NCBI RefSeq assembly: GCF_016917755.1
Contig: NZ_CP070326.1
Coordinates: 8,866,001 to 8,930,000, forward strand
DNA: 64,000 nucleotides
Source of the DNA: Streptomyces noursei
GTDB taxonomy: Bacteria; Actinomycetota; Actinomycetes; Streptomycetales; Streptomycetaceae
Direction of reading: 5' to 3'
Shown here: in pieces, positions 48,287 through 59,395 of the stretch
Layout of the letters: every line of letters begins with the position of its first letter
Position numbering within the stretch: the stretch's first letter is position 1
The notes under the pieces: model-generated
Told to the model about the DNA's origin: nothing
What the model saw: only the letters and a program-made list of their open reading frames with translations
Databases searched by the model: none
Translations under genes and position numbers: made by a program

Positions 48287-49372
48287 ATGACAGACGTACT
48301 CCTCGCGGTGGGCACCCGCAAAGGGTTGTTCATCGGCCGCCGGCGGCGCGGCGCCTGGCGGCTGAGCGGCCCGCACTTCGCCGCGCAGGCGGTGTACTCC
48401 CTCGCGATCGACACCCGTGGCGGACGGCCCCGGCTCCTGGCGGGCGCCGACAGCGCGCACTGGGGCCCGTCGGTTTTCCACTCCGACGACCTGGGCGAGA
48501 CCTGGCACGAGCCGGCCCGCCCGGCCGTCACGTACCCGGCGCACACCGGGACTTCACTGGAGCGGGTGTGGCAGCTGCACCCCGCGGGCCCGGCCGCGCC
48601 CGAGGTGGTCTACGCCGGCACCGAGCCCGGCGGCCTGTTCCGGTCCGAGGACCGCGGCGAGACCTTCGAGCTGGTCCGGGCACTGTGGGAGCACCCCAGC
48701 CGGGAGAAGTGGGTACCGGGCGGCGGCGGACTGGCCGTCCACACGGTGGTCACCGATCCCCGGGACGCCGACGCGGTGACCGTCGCGGTCTCCGCCGCCG
48801 GGGTGTTCCGCACCCGCGACGGCGGCGCCAGCTGGGCGCCGTCCAACAAGGGCGTCAAGGCGGTCTTCCTGCCCGACCAGCACCCCGAATTCGGCCAGTG
48901 CGTCCACAAGATCGCGCCGGACCCGGTCGACCACGACCGGCTCTACCTCCAGAACCACTGGGGCGTCTATCGGTCCGACGACGCCGGGGCGAGCTGGACG
49001 GACATCGGCGGCGGCCTACCCTCGGACTTCGGCTTCGCGGTGGCCGCGCACCCCCGAAGAGGCGATGTCGCCTACCTCTTCCCGATCACCGCCGACATCG
49101 ACCGGGTGCCGGCCGAGCACCGCTGCCGGGTCTTCCGCACCGACGACGCGGGCGCGAGCTGGGAGCCGCTGAGCGCCGGCCTCCCCGCGGAGGAGCACTA
49201 CGGCACGGTCCTGCGGGACGCCCTCTCAGTGGACGACGCCGACCCCGCCGGGGTGTATTTCGGCAACCGCAACGGCGAGCTCTACGCCAGTGCCGACGAC
49301 GGCGACAGCTGGCGGCAGCTCGCCTCCCACCTGCCCGACGTGCTCTGCGTACGGGCGGCGGCGACGGCCTGA
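48287..49372 (+). CDS. BNR/sialidase-like beta-propeller protein
   Basis: 361 residues with repeated BNR/Asp-box motifs: FHSDDLGETWHEPARP, LFRSEDRGETFELVRA, FRTRDGGASWAPSNKG, YRSDDAGASWTDIGGG, FRTDDAGASWEPLSAG, LYASADDGDSWRQLAS. No signal peptide or TM, so cytoplasmic. Asp-box propellers serve in sialidases and photosystem assembly factors, but sialidase catalytic residues were not identified; function unknown. GGAGG 9 nt before ATG 48287. Confidence 0.85.
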   Translation: MTDVLLAVGTRKGLFIGRRRRGAWRLSGPHFAAQAVYSLAIDTRGGRPRLLAGADSAHWGPSVFHSDDLGETWHEPARPAVTYPAHTGTSLERVWQLHPAGPAAPEVVYAGTEPGGLFRSEDRGETFELVRALWEHPSREKWVPGGGGLAVHTVVTDPRDADAVTVAVSAAGVFRTRDGGASWAPSNKGVKAVFLPDQHPEFGQCVHKIAPDPVDHDRLYLQNHWGVYRSDDAGASWTDIGGGLPSDFGFAVAAHPRRGDVAYLFPITADIDRVPAEHRCRVFRTDDAGASWEPLSAGLPAEEHYGTVLRDALSVDDADPAGVYFGNRNGELYASADDGDSWRQLASHLPDVLCVRAAATA

Positions 49373-49414
49373 GCCGCGGTGGCCCGGAGTTGAAGGAGGA
49401 CGGGCATCGGCCAG

Positions 49415-49427
49415 TAGGGTGATCCCG
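49415..49427 (+). promoter_or_regulatory. Leaderless-type promoter of ung
   Basis: TAGGGT (49415-49420) six bases upstream of the GTG start, without a Shine-Dalgarno near the start. Confidence 0.5.
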
Positions 49428-50104
49428 TGGCTGCACGACCTCTCCAAGACATCGTCGAACCAGGCTGGGCCAAGGCACTTGAGCCGGTCGCCGGGCAGAT
49501 CGCCGCGATGGGCGACTTCCTGCGGGCGGAGATCGCCGCGGGCCGGACCTACCTCCCGGCCGGCAACAATGTGCTGCGCGCCTTCCAGCAACCCTTCGAT
49601 GGGGTGCGGGTGCTCATCGTCGGGCAGGACCCCTACCCCACGCCCGGTCACGCGGTCGGGCTGAGCTTCTCCGTGGCGCCGGACGTCCGGCCGCTGCCCG
49701 GAAGCCTGGAGAACATCTTCCGCGAGATGCACTCCGACCTCGGGCTCCCCCGGCCGTCCAACGGCGACCTGACCCCGTGGACCCAGCAGGGCGTCCTGCT
49801 GCTGAACAGAGCGCTGACGACCGCGCCGCGCAAGCCGGCCGCACACCGCGGCAAGGGCTGGGAGCAGGTCACCGAGCAGGCCATCCGGGCCCTGGTGACG
49901 CGCGGCGGGCCGCTGGTGGCGGTGCTGTGGGGGCGCGACGCGCGCAATCTGCGGCCGCTGCTGGGCGAGGTGCCGTCGGTCGAGTCCGCGCACCCCTCCC
50001 CGATGTCCGCCGACCGGGGTTTCTTCGGCTCGCGGCCGTTCAGCCGGGTCAACGACCTCCTCGTCCGGCAGGGCGCCCAGCCGGTGGACTGGCGGCTGCC
50101 CTGA
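49427..50104 (+). CDS. ung: Uracil-DNA glycosylase
   Basis: 225 residues, family 1 UDG: water-activating loop VLIVGQDPYPTPGHAVGLSF (GQDPYP), LLLNRALTT in the uracil pocket, and the minor-groove loop SAHPSPMSADRGFFGSRPFS (HPSPxS). It removes uracil from DNA in base-excision repair. GTG at 49427; probably leaderless. Monocistronic between a propeller gene and the DUF2510 gene. Confidence 0.96.
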   Translation: MAARPLQDIVEPGWAKALEPVAGQIAAMGDFLRAEIAAGRTYLPAGNNVLRAFQQPFDGVRVLIVGQDPYPTPGHAVGLSFSVAPDVRPLPGSLENIFREMHSDLGLPRPSNGDLTPWTQQGVLLLNRALTTAPRKPAAHRGKGWEQVTEQAIRALVTRGGPLVAVLWGRDARNLRPLLGEVPSVESAHPSPMSADRGFFGSRPFSRVNDLLVRQGAQPVDWRLP

Positions 50105-50144
50105 CCCGGGCCCCGGCCGGAAGCCGGGCGATAGTGTTCCCCGC

Positions 50145-51182
50145 ATGACGAATGCGAACATCCCTGCGGGCTGGTACGCCGACCCGCAGGGCACCCCCCA
50201 TCAGCTCCGCTGGTGGGACGGCGCCCAGTGGACCGGGCACACCCACCCGGGCCAGCAGGCACCGGCCCCGGAACAGGCGGCGCAGCCGGGCCAACCGCAG
50301 GCGGCGCAGCGGGTGCCCCAGCAGGCACCGCAGCAGGCGCCCCAGCCGCAGATGGCGCAGCAGTACCCGCCGCAGCAGCAGGCCCCGGTCCAGGCCCCGT
50401 ACGGCCAGCAGCCGGGCGCCGCCCCGTACGGCCAGCCGGCCGGCTACCCGCAGCAGGCGCCGGGGCAGCCCGGGCAGCCGGGCCCCTACCCGGCCGACGC
50501 GCACCACCAGGCGATGCAGCAGGCCGGCATACAGCAGCAGGTGCAGCAGAGGGCTGGTGTGGCCCCCACCGGGCCGGGCGGCGGCACGCTCTTCACCGAA
50601 CCGGTGCTGGTGGTCAACCAGAAGGCCCGGCTCATCGAGGTGAGCAACGAGTACGCGGTCTACGACCAGAACGGCAACACCCTCGGTTCGGTCGTCGAGA
50701 TCGGTCAGAGCACCGCGCGCAAGGTGTTCCGGGTGGTCTCCAGCCTTGATCAGTACATGACCCACAAGCTGGAGATCCGGGACGCCCACGGGCAGCCGCA
50801 GCTGGTGCTGACCCGGCCCGCCAAGCTCATCAAGTCCAAGGTGCTGGTGACGCGCCCGGACGGCCAGCCGGTCGGCGAGATCGTCCAGCAGAACGCCATC
50901 GGGAAGATCAACTTCACGATGATGGTCAACGGCCAGCAGATCGGCGCCATCAAGGCGGAGAACTGGCGCGCCTGGAACTTCGCGATCGTCGACCACACCG
51001 ACGCCGAGATCGCCCGGATCACCAAGACCTGGGAGGGCCTGGCCAAGACGATGTTCACCACCGCGGACAACTACGTCCTCCAGATCCACCGGCAGCTGCC
51101 CGACCCGCTGCTGAGCCTGGTCGTGGCCACCGCGCTGACCGTCGACACCGCCCTCAAGCAGGACTCCCGCGGCCTTGGCTGA
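50145..51182 (+). CDS. DUF2510 and LURP-one/scramblase-like domain protein
   Basis: 345 residues. N-terminal DUF2510 (PAGWYADPQGTPHQLRWWDG, AQWT), a Pro/Gln-rich linker of about 100 residues (QQAPQQAPQPQ, PYGQQPGAAPYGQPAG), then a beta-rich domain of the LURP-one/phospholipid-scramblase type: LVVNQKARLIEVSNEYAVYD, GNTLGSVVEIGQS, KLEIRDAHGQPQLVLTRPAK and a C-terminal hydrophobic helix. TAGTGT 7 nt before ATG 50145 suggests a leaderless mRNA. Probably membrane-associated; exact function unknown. Confidence 0.87.
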   Translation: MTNANIPAGWYADPQGTPHQLRWWDGAQWTGHTHPGQQAPAPEQAAQPGQPQAAQRVPQQAPQQAPQPQMAQQYPPQQQAPVQAPYGQQPGAAPYGQPAGYPQQAPGQPGQPGPYPADAHHQAMQQAGIQQQVQQRAGVAPTGPGGGTLFTEPVLVVNQKARLIEVSNEYAVYDQNGNTLGSVVEIGQSTARKVFRVVSSLDQYMTHKLEIRDAHGQPQLVLTRPAKLIKSKVLVTRPDGQPVGEIVQQNAIGKINFTMMVNGQQIGAIKAENWRAWNFAIVDHTDAEIARITKTWEGLAKTMFTTADNYVLQIHRQLPDPLLSLVVATALTVDTALKQDSRGLG

Positions 51183-52218
51183 GCCCACCGGCACGCGAGC
51201 CGGGGACCACGTCCTGGGGGTGGACTCGGGCGGGTCGGGGCTGCGGATCGCGGTGGCCCGGATCGACGGGGACGGCGAACGGCTCCGACCGGCGGCCACG
51301 TTCGCCTCGCACGAGCCGGTCCATACCGGCCCGGACGGTATCGACGCGGATCAGATGCTTCGTCAGCTCCTGCCCGCCGGCGCGGAGTTGGCGGACCAGG
51401 TGGGCGCGGACCGGTTCGTCGCGGTGTGCGTCGGCGCGGCCGGCATGGGCACCCTCGGCGACGCGCTGCGCGCCCGACTGCCCGGGGCGCTGGCCACCGC
51501 CTTCGGGGTCCGGCGGCTGGCACTCGCCGCGGACGCGGTGACCGCCTACGCCGGGGCGCTCGGCCAACGGCCCGGTGCTGTGGTGGCCGCGGGCACCGGC
51601 CTGGTCGCCCTGGGCACGGACCTGACGCCGACGGGCGGTTGGCGCCGGGCGGACGGCTGGGGGCACCTGCTGGGCGACTGCGGCAGCGGCGCCTGGATCG
51701 GGCGGGCCGGGCTGGAGGCCGCGCTGCGCACCCACGACGGACGCCCCGGTGGTTCGCAGGAACTGCTGACCCGGGCGGAGAAGACGTTCGGCCCCGTCAC
51801 CGGGCTGCCCGCGGCGCTGTACCCGCGACCGGACCGGCCCGCCGTGCTGGCCTCCTTCGCCCCCGAGGTGGCGCACTGTGCCGCCGCCGGGGACGCGGTC
51901 GCCGCCGGGATCCTGGACGATGCCGCGTGCCACATCGCCGACTCCGCCGCCGCGGTCTGCCCGCCGGGCCCCGACGCCGCGGTCGCGCTCACCGGCGGTC
52001 TGCTCGCCCTGGGCGACCCGCTGCTGTCGCCGCTTCGCGCGGCGCTCGCCGAGCGACTGCCCGGCGCCCGTCCCGTCGAGGCCGCCGGGAGCCCACTCGA
52101 CGGTTCGCTGGCGATCGCCGCGGCGCTGGCCGCGGACCGTCTGACGCTCCCCGTCGACGGCAAGTTGTTGCAGATCACAGGGCATGTGACGCCCTCGCCG
52201 GCACGACGCGCGGGATAA
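51175..52218 (+). CDS. BadF/BadG-type ATPase, N-acetylglucosamine kinase-like
   Basis: 347-residue sugar-kinase/ASKHA protein: phosphate-1 loop VLGVDSGGSGLRIAVARI, CVGAAGMGTLG, the phosphate-2 segment VVAAGTGLVALG, and GWGHLLGDCGSGAWIGRAGL, the signature of eukaryote-like GlcNAc kinases. ALTGGLLALGDPLL forms the adenosine motif. The TTG start at 51175 overlaps the preceding gene by 8 bp. It probably phosphorylates an amino sugar such as GlcNAc; no dre-like site was found directly upstream. Confidence 0.85.
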   Translation: MAEPTGTRAGDHVLGVDSGGSGLRIAVARIDGDGERLRPAATFASHEPVHTGPDGIDADQMLRQLLPAGAELADQVGADRFVAVCVGAAGMGTLGDALRARLPGALATAFGVRRLALAADAVTAYAGALGQRPGAVVAAGTGLVALGTDLTPTGGWRRADGWGHLLGDCGSGAWIGRAGLEAALRTHDGRPGGSQELLTRAEKTFGPVTGLPAALYPRPDRPAVLASFAPEVAHCAAAGDAVAAGILDDAACHIADSAAAVCPPGPDAAVALTGGLLALGDPLLSPLRAALAERLPGARPVEAAGSPLDGSLAIAAALAADRLTLPVDGKLLQITGHVTPSPARRAG

Positions 52219-52290
52219 AACGGGACGGATACCTCGCGGCGGAACCCTCCCCCGGCGGGCGGGCGCGACGAGGCGTTAGCATGCGGCGCC

Positions 52291-53232
52291 ATGAGTTCCC
52301 CCACTGGGCCCGCACCTGGCTCGCCCCGTATCGACGCCGCCGCACCCGGCCTGCCCGTCCGCCTGCCGCGCACGCGGCCGTCCGGCCGCCACCGCAAGCC
52401 GGAGCCGCTCGCCGCGCCCGAGGGCGCACCCGCCCTGGTCCTGGCCGTGCCCGGCACCCCCTCCCCCGCCTCGCGCAGCCTGGCGGAAGAGGTCTCCAGC
52501 ATCGCCCGGTCCGAACTGCCCGGCCTCGACGCGCGGCTCGGCTACGTCGACGGCGAGGGCGAGGAGTTCCCGTCCCTGGAGGCGGTGCTGGCACAGGCCG
52601 CCGCCGAGCAGAACGCCCGGGCGGCCGAGACCGGCCAGCCCGCTCCCGCCGGCCCCGCCGCGGTCGTCGTCCCGCTGCTGGCCGGCCCGGACAGCGCCCT
52701 GCTGCGCCGGATACGCCAGGCCATCCTGAACAGCGCCTCCGGGGCCGAGCTGACCGACGTCCTGGGCCCGCACCCGCTGCTGGCCGAGGCGCTGCACGTC
52801 CGGCTGTCCGAGGCCGGTCTGGCCCGCGCCGACCGGGCCCGGCTGTTCACCGTCGCCACCGCGGCGGACGGCATCATCCTCGCCACCGTCGGCGGCGAGG
52901 AGGCGGTGCAGGCCGCCGGGATCACCGGCATGCTGCTCTCCGCCCGGCTGGCCGTGCCGGTCCTGGCGGCGGGCCTGGACGAGGAGGGCGCGATCGCCCG
53001 CACCGCCGAGCAGCTGCGCTCGTCGGGCTCGCAGCAACTGGCGCTGGCTCCGTACCTGATCGGTCCCGAACTCGCCGACGGCCTTCTGGGGGCGGCCGCG
53101 GCGGAGGCGGGCTGCGCCTCGGCCGAGGCGCTGGGCGCGTACGGCGCGGTGGGCCGGCTGGTGCTGTCCAACTACGCGGCGGCGATGGGGATCACCCTGC
53201 CGGGCCAGGGCCTGGGGGCAGCCGTCCGGTAA
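52291..53232 (+). CDS. CbiX/sirohydrochlorin chelatase-like protein
   Basis: 313 residues. After a Pro-rich N terminus it has two CbiX-like halves: ALVLAVPGTPSPASRSLAEE with LDARLGYVDGEGEEFPSLEA, AAVVVPLLAGPDSALLRRIR, and then LFTVATAADGIILATVGGEE and LALAPYLIGPELADGLLGA. The catalytic His of true chelatases (SHGT) reads PGTP here, so metal-chelatase activity is uncertain. TAGCAT 8 nt before ATG 52291 suggests a leaderless mRNA. No siroheme genes adjoin. Confidence 0.8.
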   Translation: MSSPTGPAPGSPRIDAAAPGLPVRLPRTRPSGRHRKPEPLAAPEGAPALVLAVPGTPSPASRSLAEEVSSIARSELPGLDARLGYVDGEGEEFPSLEAVLAQAAAEQNARAAETGQPAPAGPAAVVVPLLAGPDSALLRRIRQAILNSASGAELTDVLGPHPLLAEALHVRLSEAGLARADRARLFTVATAADGIILATVGGEEAVQAAGITGMLLSARLAVPVLAAGLDEEGAIARTAEQLRSSGSQQLALAPYLIGPELADGLLGAAAAEAGCASAEALGAYGAVGRLVLSNYAAAMGITLPGQGLGAAVR

Positions 53233-53287
53233 GCCGCGCCGCAGCCGCACGGCACCGGAACCACCACCGGAGCCGCACCCGATCACC

Positions 53288-53317
53288 GAGGGCCGTCCCG
53301 CACGCGGGGCGGCCCTC
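53288..53317 (+). terminator. Hairpin terminator after the CbiX-like gene
   Basis: GAGGGCCG-T-CCCGC / GCGGG-G-CGGCCCTC: 13 bp plus a T/G wobble, 2-nt loop. Confidence 0.75.
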
Positions 53318-53589
53318 CGCGCTTCCCCTCCGCACCCCGCCCGCGCCCCCTCTGAGCGGCGCGGATGCCCACCAGGCGGCCCGGGAGGGCCGCGGCGCCC
53401 CCGAGGTGCGAGCGGGTCGCCACAGGCGCTGTACGGGCGCCCTGTGGCCGTCGTGCGCCCCACGATGCGTCGCCCGCGCCCCTCGCCCCCGCGCGGCCTT
53501 CGCTTCGAGCCCCCGCCTCGCTACCGTCGTGGTCCCGCCGCGTGCCGACCCGACGCGAACCGACCCGACCCGCCCCGCAGGAGGACACC

Positions 53590-53943
53590 GTGCCGGACAC
53601 CACCGCGCCCGAGGACGTCGCCCGGGCCTGCTTCGCCGCGTACCTGGCCCAGGACCGGCCGGCCATGGAGCGGCTGCTGGCCGAGGAGTTCGTCTTCACC
53701 AGCCCGCAGGACGACCACATCGACCGGGCCGCCTTCCTGGCGGTCTGCTTCCCCACCGCGGACCGGTTCCGCTCCCAGGAGATCCTGGACGCCGTGCCGT
53801 TCGACGGCGACCAGGTCTTCGTCCGCTACGCGTACGAGCTCACGACCGGCGAACGCCACCGCAACGTCGAGGTGATGACGGTCCGGGACGGGCGACTCGT
53901 CGAGACCCAGGTGTACTTCGGCGGGCGCTTCCCCCAGGGGTGA
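53590..53943 (+). CDS. SnoaL/NTF2-like family protein
   Basis: 117-residue cone-shaped alpha+beta protein: DVARACFAAYLAQDRPAMER, LLAEEFVFTSPQDDHIDRAA, then FVRYAYELTTGERHRNVEVM and RLVETQVYFGG. GTG 53590 follows AGGAGGAC. Such proteins are polyketide cyclases, isomerases or binding proteins; no partner gene suggests a substrate, so this is probably a general DUF4440/SnoaL-type ORF. Confidence 0.85.
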   Translation: MPDTTAPEDVARACFAAYLAQDRPAMERLLAEEFVFTSPQDDHIDRAAFLAVCFPTADRFRSQEILDAVPFDGDQVFVRYAYELTTGERHRNVEVMTVRDGRLVETQVYFGGRFPQG

Positions 53944-53962
53944 ACGCCCCGCGCCCGGCCCG

Positions 53963-55054
53963 TCAGGCGAAGACCACGCACGAGGCGGCCGGCACCGGGA
54001 CCGAGCCGCCGCGGGCGGGGACGCCGGTCTCCGGGTCGACGGTGAACCAGGTGACGTCGCCGGAGCGCTCGTTGGCGGCGTAGAGGTGCCGCCCGTCGGG
54101 GTGCAGCGCGAGGTCGCGGGGCCAGTGGCCGCCGCACGGCACGGTGGTGACCAGCGTCGCGGTCCCGGCCCGGGCGTCCAGGGCGAGAACCGCGATGCTG
54201 TCGTGGCCGCGGTTGGCGGCCCAGGCGAACCGGCCGTCCGGGGAGAGGACCAGCGCGGAGGGGAACGTCGGGCCGGTGTCCGCGGCCCCTTCGGGGAGCA
54301 GCCGGGTCTCCCCCAGCGGCGTCAGCGTCCCGTGCTCGGCGTCCCACCGGCAGAGCGTCACGGTCGGGTCGAGTTCGTTGACGACGCAGACGAGGTCGCC
54401 GGCGGGGTGGAAGGCGAGGTGGCGGGGCCCGCTGCCGGGCCGCAGGCGGGTCTCGTCCCGGACGGTGAGGGTGCCGTCGGCCGCGTCGAGGGCACAGATC
54501 CGGACGGCGTCGGTGCCCAGATCGACGCTGAGCAGCCATCGGCCGGCGGGGGCGGGGCGCACGGCGTGGGCGTGCGGCCCCTCCTGGCGGTCGGTCCGGG
54601 GGCCGCTGCCGTGGTGGGCGAGGACCCGTGCCGGCCCGCCGAGGGTGCCGCCGTCGCGTACCGGGAGGGTACTGACGTCGCCGGAACTGTAGTTGGCGGT
54701 GACCAGGTGGCCGGCGGTCAGGGTGAGGTGGGTGGGGTCGGCGCCGCCCACGGGGACTGCGGGGGCGAGCAGGACGGGCCCCTCGGGGGTGAGGCGGAAG
54801 GCGGCCGCCGCGCCGTCGGGGGTCTCGCTGACGGCGTAGAGGCGGCGGGCACCGGGGTCCGGCACCAGGTAGGAGGGGTTGGGGACGACGTCGGTGGAGT
54901 GCAGGGGAGTCAGCGCCCCGGATACCGGGTCGACGGCCGCGGTGGTGATGCCGAGGCCACCGGCGGTGGTGAAGGAGCCGAGGTAGGCGCGCGGCCCGTC
55001 CTCGTGCGCCGGTCCGCCGCCGGTCCGCTCGGTCGCTGGTCCCGTCGTCGCCAC
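53963..55054 (-). CDS. 6-phosphogluconolactonase-type beta-propeller lactonase
   Basis: About 363 residues of the YbhE/Pgl 7-bladed propeller family: AYLGSFTTAGGLGITTAAVD, NPSYLVPDPGARRLYAVSE, GPHAHAVRPAPAGRWLLSVD with the conserved His-Ala-His, GSGPRHLAFHPAGDLVCVVN, WPRDLALHPDGRHLYAANE. It would hydrolyse 6-phosphogluconolactone or a related lactone. GTG 55054 is preceded by GAAGGGTGG; the frame stays open to 55114. Faces away from the urease operon. Confidence 0.85.
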   Translation of the reverse strand: MATTGPATERTGGGPAHEDGPRAYLGSFTTAGGLGITTAAVDPVSGALTPLHSTDVVPNPSYLVPDPGARRLYAVSETPDGAAAAFRLTPEGPVLLAPAVPVGGADPTHLTLTAGHLVTANYSSGDVSTLPVRDGGTLGGPARVLAHHGSGPRTDRQEGPHAHAVRPAPAGRWLLSVDLGTDAVRICALDAADGTLTVRDETRLRPGSGPRHLAFHPAGDLVCVVNELDPTVTLCRWDAEHGTLTPLGETRLLPEGAADTGPTFPSALVLSPDGRFAWAANRGHDSIAVLALDARAGTATLVTTVPCGGHWPRDLALHPDGRHLYAANERSGDVTWFTVDPETGVPARGGSVPVPAASCVVFA

Positions 55055-55225
55055 TGGTCGCCACCCTTCGTCCGCCCGTCGGGGCCGCCCGGCCGTGGGG
55101 TCCGGCCGGTCCACGGCGGCCCGCGCCGTCCGGACGGTTCCCGTTGTCCGGGCGACGCTAACAGGGCGGGCGGGGGCGGCGCCGGTGATGGCCGGGAGTG
55201 ACCGGTACGGCGCGACGTGCCGCGG

Positions 55226-56047
55226 TCAGCCTCCGGGGCCGCGCACGGCGGCTTCCGCCGTGTCGAGGAGGCGGCGCAGCCGGAGGCCGTCGCGTGCCAC
55301 CGCCGTGACGAGCACGGCGGGGCCGGCGAGCGGGGCCAGCAGGGCCTGGCCCGACTCCGGGGCTTCGGCGAGCAGCCGGGGCGGGTTCCGGGCGTACTCC
55401 AACGACGGGTCGACAATGAGGAGTTGGCCGATGGCGCGGTGGTCGGCGAGGACGGCGGGGCCGTCCCAGCCGACCGCGCCCGGTCCGTAATCGGCCTGCT
55501 GGTGCAGCAGGGTGCGTCCCCCGCGCCGGACGACCAGGCGGGTTGCCAGCCGGCCCGGTGGCTCCCCTGCCCGGCCGAGGATCTGTTCCTCGCGCAGTAC
55601 GAGCCGGGCGGTGCGGGCGAGGTCGGCGGTGAGGGTCTGCCGCAGGTCGCTGCCGACAGCGCTGATCAACGGTTTGGGGAGCCAGTGCAGTTGGGTTCCC
55701 TCGCCGGCGGTCAGGGCGACGTCATAGGTGGCGGGCGCGGCCGTGGCGCCCTTGAGGGCGAGGGTCGCGGTCGCGGAGGTGATGTGCAGGGACGCGCCGT
55801 GCTCCGCGGTGGCCTCGATGCGCAGCCGGTCGCCGCCGAGGGGTGCGCTCATGGCGCCGACGACGATGACCCGGGCCTCGTTCCCGCGCGGGCGCAGGCG
55901 GCGCAGCTCGAAGGGGCCGTCGCCGTCGAGGGCGGTCAGTGTGGTGGCGCCGCCCCGGCCGGTGGCCGCGATGCGTGCGGTGGCGCGTACGCCCGGGGTG
56001 GTCGGCTCGGGCGCGGGCTTCGCGGCTTCCGGGATCGTGGGGATCAT
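55226..56047 (-). CDS. ureD: Urease accessory protein UreD
   Basis: 273 residues: RIAATGRGGATTLTALDGDG, GASLHITSATATLALKGA, LHWLPKPLISAVGSDLRQTL, and GWDGPAVLADHRAIGQLLIV match actinobacterial UreD/UreH. It is the scaffold that with UreF and UreG loads nickel into apo-urease. Its ATG overlaps the ureG stop (ATGA). Last gene of the ureAB-C-F-G-D operon. Confidence 0.9.
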   Translation of the reverse strand: MIPTIPEAAKPAPEPTTPGVRATARIAATGRGGATTLTALDGDGPFELRRLRPRGNEARVIVVGAMSAPLGGDRLRIEATAEHGASLHITSATATLALKGATAAPATYDVALTAGEGTQLHWLPKPLISAVGSDLRQTLTADLARTARLVLREEQILGRAGEPPGRLATRLVVRRGGRTLLHQQADYGPGAVGWDGPAVLADHRAIGQLLIVDPSLEYARNPPRLLAEAPESGQALLAPLAGPAVLVTAVARDGLRLRRLLDTAEAAVRGPGG

Positions 56048-56739
56048 GCGGTGGCCGTGGTCCAGTGCGTCAGCTGTGCCCGGACCCAGTCGGCGACCGG
56101 CTTGACGCCGTCGGGCTGCTTCAGGGCCGTGAAGGCGACCGGGAGTTCGCCGCGCTGCGCCTTGGCGTCACGAGCCATACCGTCGAGATCCACCCCCACA
56201 TACGGGGCGAGGTCGGTCTTGTTGACGACCAGCAGGTCGGCGGTGGTCACACCCGGCCCGCCCTTGCGCGGGATGTCGTCGCCACCGGCGGTGTCGATCA
56301 CAAAGATCTGCGCATCGACCAACCCCTTGGAGAACGTCGCGGTCAGGTTGTCACCACCGGACTCCACCAACACCAGGTCCAACGGACCCACACTCTCCTC
56401 CAGATCCTCCACCGCCTCCAGGTTGGCGGAGATGTCGTCACGGATCGCGGTGTGCGGGCAGGCCCCGGTCTCCACCGCCACGATCCGCTCCGTCGGCAAC
56501 ACCGCCTCACGACGCAGGAACTCGGCATCCTCCCGCGTGTAGATGTCGTTGGTGACAACGGCGATCGAGAACTCCTCACGCAACACCCGGCACAACGCGG
56601 CCACGGTCGCGGTCTTACCCGTACCGACCGGACCGCCCAGACCGATCCGCAACGCACGCCGCGTCCCGTCGCCGCGCACGGGAGCAGCCGCACTGTAGGT
56701 GTGCCGCTCGGGAAAGCCGTCCTGATGATCGAGGTGCAT
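56044..56739 (-). CDS. ureG: Urease accessory GTPase UreG
   Basis: 231 residues of the SIMIBI GTPase family: P-loop RIGLGGPVGTGKTATVAALC, NDIYTREDAEFL, VETGACPHTAIRDD (Cys-Pro-His metal motif), LVLVESGGDNLTATFS, VNKTDLAPYVGVDL. Delivers nickel to urease with GTP hydrolysis. The GC content and codon use between 56340 and 56700 are as in the neighbours. Operonic with ureF (41-bp gap) and ureD (4-bp overlap). Confidence 0.97.
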   Translation of the reverse strand: MHLDHQDGFPERHTYSAAAPVRGDGTRRALRIGLGGPVGTGKTATVAALCRVLREEFSIAVVTNDIYTREDAEFLRREAVLPTERIVAVETGACPHTAIRDDISANLEAVEDLEESVGPLDLVLVESGGDNLTATFSKGLVDAQIFVIDTAGGDDIPRKGGPGVTTADLLVVNKTDLAPYVGVDLDGMARDAKAQRGELPVAFTALKQPDGVKPVADWVRAQLTHWTTATA

Positions 56740-56780
56740 GGTGACTCCGTACTCGTGTGGGGAGGGGACCGGTGGGCAGG

Positions 56781-57455
56781 TCAGGAGGCGAAGAGCCGTA
56801 CCGGCCAGGCGGCGTGCGCCTCGGCGGTGATGTCCAGCAGGGGCGCCGAGGCGGCGGGCAGCGCGTCGTACCCCTCCGCGGGGATGCGGTCGGCGGCCCG
56901 GGTGGCCGCGGCGGCCACCCGGTCGACGTCGGTGGCCAGACGGGCGAGGACGGCGGTGGCGTCGAACGGGTCCAGGCTCAGCAGCCGGACCACCGCGGTG
57001 GCCGGGCCGCTGATGTTCTCGTAGGCGACGGCGTACGCGGCGTCCAGCGGGGTCAGCCCGGCGGACCGGGCGGCCAGGCCGAGGACGACCGGCTGGTGGG
57101 CACCGCGCGGGCGGGCCGCGGCCAGCGCGTCGAGCGCGGCACTCGGCCAGCTGGCGCGGGCGGCCCGCATCATCTGACGGCCCAGTTTCCGTGCGGTGGA
57201 CCGCAGCGCGGGCACCGGGGTGCGAGCGTCGGCGGCCTCGTCCAGTGCCAGTGGGTCGTGTCCGGCCGCGGCCGCGGCGGCCAGGCCCGCCGCGACCAGC
57301 CCCGCGGTGTGCAGCCGCCCCCGGCAGAAGGTCTCCAGGGAAGTGCTGTCGGTGACGCGGCCCGCCCGGACCGCCGGTTCGGCCCCGCCGGAGTGCGCGT
57401 GTCCTCCGGCGGGGAACCGGCCGTCGGCCAGGACGAGCAGCGCGGCGCGCGTCAT
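56781..57455 (-). CDS. ureF: Urease accessory protein UreF
   Basis: 224 residues, all-helical: LLVLADGRFPAGGHAHSGGA (the G-x-F-P-x-G-x-x-H-S-G signature), ESGGxE-type replaced by SGGAEPAV, LGRQMMRAARASWPS, HQPVVLGLAARSAGLTPLDA. The ATG at 57455 follows GGTGAACTGCGGACC without a strong Shine-Dalgarno. It acts as the checkpoint/GTPase-modulating partner of UreG. Operonic. Confidence 0.9.
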   Translation of the reverse strand: MTRAALLVLADGRFPAGGHAHSGGAEPAVRAGRVTDSTSLETFCRGRLHTAGLVAAGLAAAAAAGHDPLALDEAADARTPVPALRSTARKLGRQMMRAARASWPSAALDALAAARPRGAHQPVVLGLAARSAGLTPLDAAYAVAYENISGPATAVVRLLSLDPFDATAVLARLATDVDRVAAAATRAADRIPAEGYDALPAASAPLLDITAEAHAAWPVRLFAS

Positions 57456-57499
57456 GGTCCGCAGTTCACCTTTCTCTCCTCGCACCGTGCCCGCGGCCC

Positions 57500-59387
<1,888 letters not shown>

Positions 59388-59395
<8 letters not shown>

